From assembly GCA_035529435.1 (NCBI GenBank), contig DATKWS010000125.1, positions 1-11,147 of the forward strand: a stretch of DNA of 11,147 nucleotides, given 5' to 3'. Shown one piece after another: positions 5,201 to 11,147 of this stretch (the first letter of the stretch is position 1; every line of letters starts with the position of its first letter). Under the pieces are notes generated by a model, which searched no databases, was not told the DNA's origin, and saw only the letters and a program-made list of their open reading frames with translations. Made by a program: the position numbers and the translations under genes. Source of the DNA: DATKWS01 sp035529435. GTDB lineage: Bacteria; Krumholzibacteriota; Krumholzibacteriia; Krumholzibacteriales; Krumholzibacteriaceae.

Positions 5201-7018
5201 ATGAGAATCCTCGGAATCTCGGCATTTTATCATGACAGTGCCGCCTGCCTGGTGGAGGATGGCGTTATCGTCGCCGCCGTTCAGGAGGAACGTTTCACGC
5301 GGAAGAAGCACGATTTCTCCTTCCCGAAGCATGCCATAGAGTACTGCCTCGGCGAGTCGGGGATAGGCGCGGAGGACCTCGGCTACGTTGCGTTCTACGA
5401 TAAGCCGTTCATAAAGTTCGAACGGATACTCGAGACCTATCTCGCCTATGCTCCGGTCGGAATCGCTTCGTTCATCAAGGCCATTCCGCTCTGGATCAAG
5501 CAGAAACTCTGGATAAAAGAGCTCATCAAGAAGGACCTCGGATACGAGGGGATGATCATATTCCCCGAGCATCACGAGTCGCACGCGGCATCGGCCTTTT
5601 TCCCCTCACCATACCGCGAGGCGGCCTTTCTCACCCTCGACGGTGTCGGCGAGTGGGCGACGGCAAGCTACGGCGTCGGCAGGGGGAACGAGATCAAGCT
5701 CGAGGCGGAGATAAACTTCCCTCATTCGCTGGGTCTCCTCTACTCGGCATTCACGTACTATACGGGATTCAAGGTCAATTCGGGCGAGTACAAGGTCATG
5801 GGGCTGGCTCCCTACGGCGAACCCCGCTACAAGGATCTCATCCTGAGCGAACTGATGGATCTCAAGGAAGATGGTTCGTTCAAGCTCAACATGGACTATT
5901 TCGGCTACTGCGCGGGACTGACCATGACGAACAAGGCGTTCGAGCGGCTGTTCGGCGGCCCGCCCCGCAAGTCCGAATCGAAACTGACGCAACGCGAGAT
6001 GGATCTAGCCCGCTCGGTCCAGGAGGTCACCGAGGAGGTCATGATGCGGATGGCACGCCACGTGCACGAGGTGACCGGCCAGCGGTACCTCTGCCTGGCG
6101 GGCGGTGTGGCGCTGAATTGCGTGGGGAACGGCAAGATCCTGCGTGAGGGACCGTTCGAGGATATCTGGATCCAGCCGGCGGCCGGTGATGCGGGGGGTG
6201 CGCTCGGCGCGGCGCTCTTGACCTGGTACCAGTATCTCGGAAACGAGCGGCACGCCGACGATACGAACGATGTCCAGAAGGGATCGTATCTCGGCCCCCT
6301 TTTCGACAACGATTACATCAAGGCATTCCTCGACGAGCGGGAAATACCCTGCGAGGAGCTGCCGGACGGCGAGATCCCCGAGCGTATAGCGGACCTGATC
6401 AATGACCAGAAGGTGATCGGCTGGTACCAGGGGCGCATGGAATTCGGCCCGCGGGCCCTCGGGAGCCGTTCGATCATCGGCGATGCCCGCTCCCCGAAGA
6501 TGCAGGAGACGATGAATCTGAAGATCAAGTTCCGCGAGAGCTTCAGGCCCTTCGCTCCGTCCACGCTTGCGGAAAAGGTCGATCAGTACTTTGAAATCGA
6601 CCGGGAGAGCCCCTACATGCTCCTCGTGGCACCGGTAAAGCGGGATATCTGCCGGGAGCTCGACGACGAGGAGAAGAAGCTCACCGGCATCGCCAAGCTC
6701 CAGATCGTCCGGTCCACGATTCCCGCCATCACGCATATCGATTACTCGGCGCGCCTTCAGACGGTGAACAGCACACACAATCCACTCTACCACGCGATGA
6801 TCGCGAAATTCGACGAGAAGTACGGATGCCCGGTGATCATCAATACATCGTTCAATGTCCGTGGGGAACCGATCGTATGCACGCCCGAGGATGCGTATCT
6901 CTGTTTCATGAGGACCAATATGGATTATCTCATCATGGGAAATTACCTGATCGAGAAGAAAGAGCAAAAGCCGCTGGAAAAGGATATCGATTTCCTTCGC
7001 GAGTTCGAACTTGACTAG
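5201..7018 (+). CDS. O-carbamoyltransferase, NodU/CmcH/TobZ/SxtI family
   Basis: A full-length 605-aa cytoplasmic enzyme. Family members transfer a carbamoyl group from carbamoyl phosphate, through carbamoyl-AMP, to a hydroxyl of a sugar, antibiotic or other metabolite. The N-terminal Kae1-like domain (about 1-340) shows ISAFYHDSAA (H11), a QEERFTRKKHD segment, the metal-site histidines in PEHHESHAASAFF (H124, H125, H128), LTLDGVGEW, SGEYKVMGLAPYG and LAGGVALNCVGNGK. The C-terminal domain shows GWYQGRMEFGPRALGSRSI (407-425), FRESFRPFAPS and INTSFNVRGEPIV. All expected motifs are intact, so it is probably active. The Shine-Dalgarno is AGGAG at 5184-5188 or the closer GGGGG stretch. It heads a four-gene operon; the SxtJ and DUF5989 partners make SxtI the closest named relative by context. 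The acceptor substrate is unknown. Confidence 0.93.
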   Translation: MRILGISAFYHDSAACLVEDGVIVAAVQEERFTRKKHDFSFPKHAIEYCLGESGIGAEDLGYVAFYDKPFIKFERILETYLAYAPVGIASFIKAIPLWIKQKLWIKELIKKDLGYEGMIIFPEHHESHAASAFFPSPYREAAFLTLDGVGEWATASYGVGRGNEIKLEAEINFPHSLGLLYSAFTYYTGFKVNSGEYKVMGLAPYGEPRYKDLILSELMDLKEDGSFKLNMDYFGYCAGLTMTNKAFERLFGGPPRKSESKLTQREMDLARSVQEVTEEVMMRMARHVHEVTGQRYLCLAGGVALNCVGNGKILREGPFEDIWIQPAAGDAGGALGAALLTWYQYLGNERHADDTNDVQKGSYLGPLFDNDYIKAFLDEREIPCEELPDGEIPERIADLINDQKVIGWYQGRMEFGPRALGSRSIIGDARSPKMQETMNLKIKFRESFRPFAPSTLAEKVDQYFEIDRESPYMLLVAPVKRDICRELDDEEKKLTGIAKLQIVRSTIPAITHIDYSARLQTVNSTHNPLYHAMIAKFDEKYGCPVIINTSFNVRGEPIVCTPEDAYLCFMRTNMDYLIMGNYLIEKKEQKPLEKDIDFLREFELD

Positions 7019-7027
7019 GAGTGATTG

Positions 7028-7444
7028 ATGGTCGTCCATGATATCAGGAATATAAAGAGTAGTAAACACGAGCTGCGCAAGTTCGGGTTTACCGTCGGGA
7101 TCGCACTGGGAATCTTCGGCGGGCTGTTCCTGTGGCGCGGCAGGGGATATTACGACATCCTGTTCTATATCGCAGGAGCGTTCATCCTGCTCGGATTGGT
7201 CTTTCCCATAGTCCTGAAGCCGATCCAGAAGGTTTGGATGACCCTCGCCGTCATACTCGGGTGGGTGATGACACGGGTCATTCTCTGCATTCTCTTCTAC
7301 GTGGTCGTCACTCCGATCGGATTGATCTCACGACTCTTCGGCAAAGCATTTCTCGATTTGAAATTCGATGAAAACGCCCAAACCTACTGGGTGCCCAAGA
7401 AGTCGTCGGGAACCGACAAGAGCGGCTATGAGAAGCAGTTCTAG
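7028..7444 (+). CDS. SxtJ-family small membrane protein
   Basis: A 138-aa inner-membrane protein of unknown biochemical role. It begins 9 nt after the carbamoyltransferase stop, and AGGAG (7017-7021), overlapping that stop, gives a 6-nt spacer to ATG 7028. The upstream TTG 7025 is less likely. A charged N-terminus (HDIRNIKSSKHELRKFG) leads into three or four hydrophobic segments: about 20-36, 43-63 and a long one at 69-100 with a PIG motif, which may be two helices. The polar tail has LDLKFDENAQTYWVPKK, where the TYW element is characteristic of the SxtJ family. SxtJ proteins are repeatedly found next to NodU/SxtI-type carbamoyltransferases. A chaperone, membrane anchor or substrate-delivery role is conceivable but is inference. 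Confidence 0.85.
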   Translation: MVVHDIRNIKSSKHELRKFGFTVGIALGIFGGLFLWRGRGYYDILFYIAGAFILLGLVFPIVLKPIQKVWMTLAVILGWVMTRVILCILFYVVVTPIGLISRLFGKAFLDLKFDENAQTYWVPKKSSGTDKSGYEKQF

Positions 7445-8567
7445 CACCGGAACCACCGTACTACGCGTGAAACGGTCTCTCGGTCATGTTCTCGTCCTCG
7501 TAATTACCGTCGCGGTGCTGTTCGCCGCCGGTGAGATGGTCATGCGCGTTCTCTATCCCATGCCGGAATTCAGCGGCCGCCTGTGGCGGCGGGAGTGGAA
7601 TGAAGACTACCACACGTCGGTGTTCATTCCGGGCGCCGAGGTGATCTACGCAGGCGTTCCCATGAAGGTCAATTCGCTCGGATTGCGGAACCGCGAGATC
7701 GAAGACATCAAGGGCGGCGATGTCACGCGGATCCTGGTTTTCGGAGACTCCTTCACGTTCGGCGATGGGCTCCGGACCGGCGATACGATCCCCAGCCTGC
7801 TGGAGGTGCTGCTGAATCGCGATGCGAACGATGCGCGGCAGTACGAGGTGATCAACTTCGGCGTTCCCGGCATGAACACATTTCAAGAGGTCATGTATGC
7901 GCTTAACTATGGATTGCGGTTCGATCCCGATGGTATAATACTCGTGTGGGTGTATAACGATATCGAGTTGAACGGCTATTCACTCGAGGACTTTTCTTAT
8001 TTCGTCGAGCACCGCACGGTACCGGCGGCAGGCGTGGGGGAAGGCGGTGCGATACCCCGCAGGGAAACGGGCGGGGACGGCAGCGGGAAGCACGGTTTCA
8101 CCGTCCGCCTGTGGCGCGTGTACGAGGGTGTCCGCAACCAGTCGCGATTCATCGCCTTTCTCGGCGCCCGGTCAAAGGAGTTGCTGCAACGGCTCGGGGT
8201 GAGTATGAAGATGTCCGAGAAAATCATCTATTCCGATTTGGACTCGGAGGGTTTCAAGCTCAGTCTCGGCACCCTCGATTTCATCAATCGGGAACTGCGC
8301 GGGAGGGATATCGAATTTCATGCCGTTCTGTATCCACCGCTGCAGCGTCTCAACGACGATTACTACGACCGGTTGATCATGAGGAAGGTCGAGGATTTCT
8401 GCGTGACGAGCGGTATCCGGTACCTGAATCTCTTCGATTCCTTCCGCGGACAAGACCCGAACGAGCTGCATGTAACGAAAATGGATTATCATTCGAATCG
8501 GCGCGCCAACGAGATCGCATCCAAAGCAGTGGCTGATTATCTGCGGCGTGCATCGAAACTGTTCTGA
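7428..8567 (+). CDS. Membrane-anchored SGNH/GDSL-family hydrolase
   Basis: A 379-aa protein with one N-terminal hydrophobic segment (HVLVLVITVAVLFAAGE, about 20-36), likely an uncleaved anchor or signal, and an extracytoplasmic SGNH domain. The blocks are visible: ILVFGDSFTFGDG with nucleophile S108 (block I), NFGVPGMNT (oxyanion glycine, block II), VYNDIE with N177 (block III) and KMDYHSN with D353 and H355 (block V) near the C-terminus. SGNH proteins of this layout are esterases or acyl/acetyl-transfer enzymes acting on glycans or lipids. ATG 7428 overlaps the SxtJ gene end by 17 bp, suggesting translational coupling. GTG 7467 is an alternative start just before the hydrophobic segment. The farther upstream ATG 7368 adds an Arg/Pro-rich stretch and is less likely. 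A polar Gly/Glu-rich linker occurs near residues 205-225. Confidence 0.87.
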   Translation: MRSSSSTGTTVLRVKRSLGHVLVLVITVAVLFAAGEMVMRVLYPMPEFSGRLWRREWNEDYHTSVFIPGAEVIYAGVPMKVNSLGLRNREIEDIKGGDVTRILVFGDSFTFGDGLRTGDTIPSLLEVLLNRDANDARQYEVINFGVPGMNTFQEVMYALNYGLRFDPDGIILVWVYNDIELNGYSLEDFSYFVEHRTVPAAGVGEGGAIPRRETGGDGSGKHGFTVRLWRVYEGVRNQSRFIAFLGARSKELLQRLGVSMKMSEKIIYSDLDSEGFKLSLGTLDFINRELRGRDIEFHAVLYPPLQRLNDDYYDRLIMRKVEDFCVTSGIRYLNLFDSFRGQDPNELHVTKMDYHSNRRANEIASKAVADYLRRASKLF

Positions 8568-8584
8568 CGAGATTGGGGGAAACG

Positions 8585-8743
8585 ATGTCGAAGATCTCGA
8601 TACTCGGAGAGTTCTGGAATTTCCTCAAAACCCGCAAGAAATGGTGGCTGGCGCCGATTATCATCTTCCTGGTCTTGCTGGGTGCGTTGATCATACTCAC
8701 CGAGGGTTCGGCGATAGCCCCATTCATCTACGCACTGTTCTAG
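8585..8743 (+). CDS. DUF5989 (SxtK-like) single-pass membrane microprotein
   Basis: A 52-aa protein that begins 17 nt after the SGNH gene stop, with GGGGG at 8575-8579 placed 5 nt before ATG 8585. The sequence starts MSKISILGEFWNFLKTRKKWW, then has one hydrophobic helix (about 22-39: LAPIIIFLVLLGALIIL) and ends TEGSAIAPFIYALF. The FLKxRKKWWL motif, one helix and the terminal SAIAPFIY-LF match the DUF5989 family, whose members sit in carbamoyltransferase/SxtJ clusters and correspond to SxtK of saxitoxin clusters. The charged N-terminus should be cytoplasmic. The biochemical role is unknown; an interaction partner of the carbamoyltransferase or SxtJ is an inference. Its short length makes it easy for gene callers to miss. 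Confidence 0.9.
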   Translation: MSKISILGEFWNFLKTRKKWWLAPIIIFLVLLGALIILTEGSAIAPFIYALF

Positions 8744-8745
8744 CG

Positions 8746-8785
8746 CCGGAATACGGGAACTCCGGTCGATGACCCGTATCGGGTC
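8746..8785 (+). repeat. Overlapping inverted repeats after the DUF5989 gene
   Basis: Three pairings share this stretch. CCGGA (8746-8750) pairs with TCCGG (8761-8765). GACCCG (8771-8776) pairs with CGGGTC (8780-8785) around a 3-nt loop. Alternatively ATACGGG (8751-8757) pairs with CCCGTAT (8773-8779). The first two can form together; the third excludes the second. No T-run follows. It may be an operon-end structure, a leader for the MATE gene, or chance in GC-rich DNA. The remainder of 8786-8881 shows nothing recognisable. Confidence 0.35.
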
Positions 8786-8881
8786 GAGCGCGCGGTTATT
8801 CACTCCACGGGTCCGCCGAACGGGCGTGCGTGCCGGCCGACGCTGTGCCGTTCACCGTGACAGTACCTGCGAGTCTACGCC

Positions 8882-10258
8882 ATGGGGAACATCAACAGAG
8901 CCGCCCTGACCGAGGGACCCGTCGGGCGGACGCTCTTTCGTCTGACCGTCCCGATGCTCATCGGCATCGCGGGAATGGTCGCATTCAATCTGACGGACAC
9001 CATCTTTATCGGACGCTTCGGCACCCTCGAACTGGCGGCCCTTAGCTTCACATTTCCCGTGGTACTGGTATTCAACCGGCTTGCGCTCGGTATCGGCGAT
9101 GGCGCCTCGGCGTTGATCTCCCAGGCGATCGGCAGGGGTGATGAACGGGCGGTCAGGCGGTACACAACCGACAGCCTGACCCTGGCCCTGGCCATTTCGG
9201 CGGTGTTCATCACCGCGGGGTACCTGACCATCGGACAGCTCTTCAGGGCGATCGGGGCCGATCAGCGGATACTGCCGCTCGTCAGGAGCTACATGACGGT
9301 ATGGTACCTCGGAATGATCTTCGTCAACGTTCCGATGGTCGGCAACAACGCGATACGGGCGACGGGGGATACCAAGACACCGGCCCTGATCATGCTCGCC
9401 GCGGTCACGGTCAACATAGTGCTCGATCCGCTCCTGATCTTCGGCATCGGACCGTTTCCCCGGCTGGGGCTGCGGGGTGCGGCGATCGCGACGGTCATTG
9501 CACGGTCGACATCGATGATGATTTCGCTCTACGTTCTCTGTTTGCGGGACCGTATGGTCACGTGCGCCGCCGTACCGTTCAGGGACTTGTTGCGTTCGTG
9601 GGGACGCGTTCTTTACATCGGCGTTCCATCCGCGGCGACCAAGATCATCGTTCCGATCGGCATCGGCGTCATAACCGGCATCGTATCCTCCTTCGGCGCC
9701 GAGGCGGTTGCCGGGTTCGGCGTCTCCTCGCGAATCGAGTTCTTCGCAATGGCGAGCGTGATGGCACTCGCCACCGTGCTCGGTCCCTTCGTCGGGCAGA
9801 ACTGGGGGGCCGGACGGCAGGAGCGGATGGAGCGGGGGGTGCGCCACAGCAGTCTGTTTGCCCTGGTGTGGGGTCTCGGGATGTGGATACTCCTCGCCAC
9901 CGCCGCACGGCCGATCGCGTCGCTGTTCACGCGGGATGAATCGGTCATCGCCGCTTCCATGGCCTACCTCCGGATCGTTCCGGCCGCATACTGTCTGCAG
10001 GGTGTATTCATACTCTCGACATCCACGCTCAACGTGCTGCACAGGCCACTCCACGCCGCCGCGCTCGGCATCGGACAGACGTTCGCGATCTGCATCCCGC
10101 TCGCCTATGCCGGGTCCCGGATTTTCGCGTTGAACGGTGCATTCTTTGCGATAGTGATTTCATACATCCTGGCGGGGATCATATCCTACTGGATTCTCAA
10201 CAAAATTCTGGTGCGCGAGCGCGGCATGGACCATACTGGTGACCAGTCGAATTCCTGA
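8882..10258 (+). CDS. MATE-family multidrug/toxin efflux transporter
   Basis: A 458-aa, 12-helix inner-membrane protein of normal MATE length. Family members export cationic or lipophilic compounds in exchange for Na+ or H+. The N-half shows PVGRTLFRLTVPMLIGIAGMVAFNLTDTIFIGRFG, then SFTFPVVLVFN and GDGASALISQAIGRGD, followed by NNAIRATGDTKTP and NIVLDPLLIFG, all typical MATE landmarks. The C-half repeats the fold (GVPSAATKIIVPIGIGVI, FGVSSRIEFFAMASVMALATVLGPFVGQNWGAGR). The VGQNWGAGR signature is characteristic. An in-frame TGA at 8858-8860 limits the start to ATG 8882, although no strong Shine-Dalgarno is visible (GCGAG at 8869-8873). The gene lies 138 bp after the SxtIJK-like operon and could export its product, but this link is only positional. 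The substrate cannot be told from sequence. Confidence 0.93.
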   Translation: MGNINRAALTEGPVGRTLFRLTVPMLIGIAGMVAFNLTDTIFIGRFGTLELAALSFTFPVVLVFNRLALGIGDGASALISQAIGRGDERAVRRYTTDSLTLALAISAVFITAGYLTIGQLFRAIGADQRILPLVRSYMTVWYLGMIFVNVPMVGNNAIRATGDTKTPALIMLAAVTVNIVLDPLLIFGIGPFPRLGLRGAAIATVIARSTSMMISLYVLCLRDRMVTCAAVPFRDLLRSWGRVLYIGVPSAATKIIVPIGIGVITGIVSSFGAEAVAGFGVSSRIEFFAMASVMALATVLGPFVGQNWGAGRQERMERGVRHSSLFALVWGLGMWILLATAARPIASLFTRDESVIAASMAYLRIVPAAYCLQGVFILSTSTLNVLHRPLHAAALGIGQTFAICIPLAYAGSRIFALNGAFFAIVISYILAGIISYWILNKILVRERGMDHTGDQSNS

Positions 10259-10325
10259 ACGACGCGTGCAGGAACGTTGTGGCCGGCCCGGGCCGCGTTC
10301 AGATTATTCGAGGGCGGCGACGATC

Positions 10326-10787
10326 GTGAGACGTACGGACGGGGAGATACGGAACAGGGTTGAAATCGAGGAGATCATTGCGAACGCCACAGTCTGCAGG
10401 CTCGCACTCTCCGACAACGGTCAGCCCTATGTCGTTCCGATGAATTTCGGCTACCGTGACGGTGCACTGTACTTCCACAGCGCGCCGCATGGCAGGAAGA
10501 TCGATATCATCGGACGGAATACCCGTGTCTGCTTCGAGATCGACGCCGATATCGAGATCGTGCGGTCGGATAGACCCTGCGAATGGTCGATGCGGTACCG
10601 GAGCGTGATCGGATTCGGCACGGCCTCACTCATCGAGAGTCCGGCGGAGAAGCGCAGCGCACTCGCCGTGATCGGGAAGCATTACACACACCTCCCTTTC
10701 GAGGTACCGGACGAGCAGGCACGACGGATTGCGATCATCAAGGTTACGATCGATGAAATGACGGGTAAGTGCTCGGGCTGCCGATAA
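10326..10787 (+). CDS. NimA-like pyridoxamine 5'-phosphate oxidase-fold protein
   Basis: A 153-aa split-barrel flavin-binding protein. The GTG start gives VRRTDGEI, which aligns with the usual Nim-family opening (MRRxDREI), so GTG 10326 is preferred over a longer frame from 10239 that overlaps the MATE gene. The key family segments are VCRLALSDNGQPYVVPMNFGY (about 23-43), LYFHSAPHGRKIDII (48-62, with H51 in the position expected for the cofactor-associated histidine), VCFEID and the C-E-W...Y-SVIGFG segment (85-98). Named Nim proteins reduce or bind 5-nitroimidazoles. Most homologues are of unknown function, so antibiotic resistance should not be assumed. A weak Shine-Dalgarno GAGGG lies at 10310-10314. 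It follows the MATE gene by 67 bp and may be co-transcribed. A C-terminal CSGCR with two cysteines is present. Confidence 0.87.
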   Translation: MRRTDGEIRNRVEIEEIIANATVCRLALSDNGQPYVVPMNFGYRDGALYFHSAPHGRKIDIIGRNTRVCFEIDADIEIVRSDRPCEWSMRYRSVIGFGTASLIESPAEKRSALAVIGKHYTHLPFEVPDEQARRIAIIKVTIDEMTGKCSGCR

Positions 10788-10829
10788 CGGGTGTCCGTGT
10801 ACTCCGAGGATGGGGGAGTCGCATGCGCC

Positions 10830-10844
10830 CGGCCGCAGCGGCCG
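10830..10844 (+). repeat. Short GC-rich hairpin between the nim-like gene and the permease gene
   Basis: CGGCCG (10830-10835) pairs with CGGCCG (10839-10844) around a 3-nt loop. It has no T-run and lies 43 bp after the NimA-like stop. It may mark the end of that transcript. The rest of 10788-10892 holds nothing else I recognise. Confidence 0.3.
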
Positions 10845-10892
10845 CAAAGGCGGCGCGGAACCCGATGCGCGCGGTGAAATGCCGGGGTACCC

Positions 10893-11147
10893 ATGAAGTT
10901 GAAGAAGGAATTGAATCTCCTCGATGTGTTCTGCTTTGCCTCGGGAGCGATGATCAGTTCGGGGCTCTTCATCCTGCCGGGCCTCGCCCATGCCCGGGCC
11001 GGCCCCGCCGTCTTCGTCTCGTACGTTCTCGCGGGACTCCTCGCGATGACCGGCATGCTGAGCCAGGCCGAACTCGTGTCGGCGATGCCGAAGGCGGGGG
11101 GAACCTATTTCTACGTGAGACGTACGATGGGCCCGGCGGTCGGCACT
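10893..11147 (+). CDS. APC-superfamily amino-acid permease, N-terminal part (3' truncated by window)
   Basis: The first 85 codons of an amino acid-polyamine-organocation transporter, still open at the window edge. The start KLKKELNLLDVFCFASGAM leads into helix 1 with the substrate-binding break ISSGLFILPG (the family's 'GxxIGxGIF' region, here GAMISSGLF). Helix 2 is VFVSYVLAGLLAMTGML, then the conserved ELVSAMPKAGGTYFYVRR, which matches the 'E.....P.aGG.Y.Y.rr..G' signature before helix 3. ATG 10893 has GGGG at 10884-10887, 5 nt upstream. Full members have about 12 helices, so most of the protein is missing. The transported substrate cannot be inferred. The GAMISSG variation from the usual GAIIGSG is worth noting but occurs within the superfamily. 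Confidence 0.9.
   Translation, partial: MKLKKELNLLDVFCFASGAMISSGLFILPGLAHARAGPAVFVSYVLAGLLAMTGMLSQAELVSAMPKAGGTYFYVRRTMGPAVGT

Noticed and set aside
6005..7069. Minus-strand open frame (354 codons) opposite the carbamoyltransferase gene
   Set aside because: It has no domain signature and lies fully antisense to conserved carbamoyltransferase motifs.
8852..10054. Long minus-strand open frame (400 codons) opposite the MATE gene
   Set aside because: The translation is highly charged and repetitive in composition with no motif, while the + strand frame is an unmistakable MATE transporter.
10239..10325. Longer start for the NimA-like gene overlapping the MATE 3' end
   Set aside because: The added 29 residues are Arg/Pro-rich and absent from the family pattern, whose N-terminus begins at the GTG-encoded VRRTDGEI.

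Overview
This is an 11.1 kb, GC-rich window of a bacterial chromosome in which every convincing gene lies on the + strand. It looks like a Gram-negative (diderm) bacterium: it has a secreted DUF3078-type outer-membrane beta-barrel candidate alongside a SxtIJK-type carbamoyltransferase cluster. DUF3078 is best known from Bacteroidota and relatives, so a high-GC FCB-group lineage is my guess. That assignment is inference, with no marker gene behind it. There are no tRNA or rRNA genes, CRISPR arrays, insertion sequences or other mobile-element traces.

Left part (1-1906): the 3' end of signal peptidase I (lepB), then three tightly packed genes. These encode a Coq7-like ferritin-fold di-iron protein, a SRPBCC (START-like) ligand-binding protein, and an atypical Hanks-type kinase whose DFG motif reads DMY. 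The last three overlap by 4 bp each (GTGA, then ATGA) and are probably one translationally coupled operon. Their joint function is not known to me.

Middle part (2016-4854): three stand-alone genes. They are an O6-alkylguanine-DNA alkyltransferase (Ogt/MGMT type, PCHR active site), a secreted DUF3078 protein with a near-perfect Shine-Dalgarno, and an MFS transporter. A 9-bp perfect hairpin separates the last two.

Core of interest (4855-8743): a 346-bp leader with AT-rich promoter-like patches, an intrinsic terminator and an inverted repeat precedes a four-gene operon. The genes encode a NodU/CmcH/TobZ/SxtI-family O-carbamoyltransferase, a SxtJ-family membrane protein, a membrane-anchored SGNH hydrolase and a 52-aa DUF5989 (SxtK-like) membrane microprotein. 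This is the SxtI-J-K arrangement known from saxitoxin clusters, with a SGNH hydrolase inserted and no saxitoxin core enzyme in view. It may carbamoylate, and perhaps esterify or de-esterify, an envelope glycan or small metabolite.

Right part (8882-11147): a MATE-family efflux transporter, a NimA-like flavin-binding (PPOX-fold) protein that starts at GTG after the MATE stop, and the 5' end of an APC-superfamily amino-acid permease cut by the window edge.
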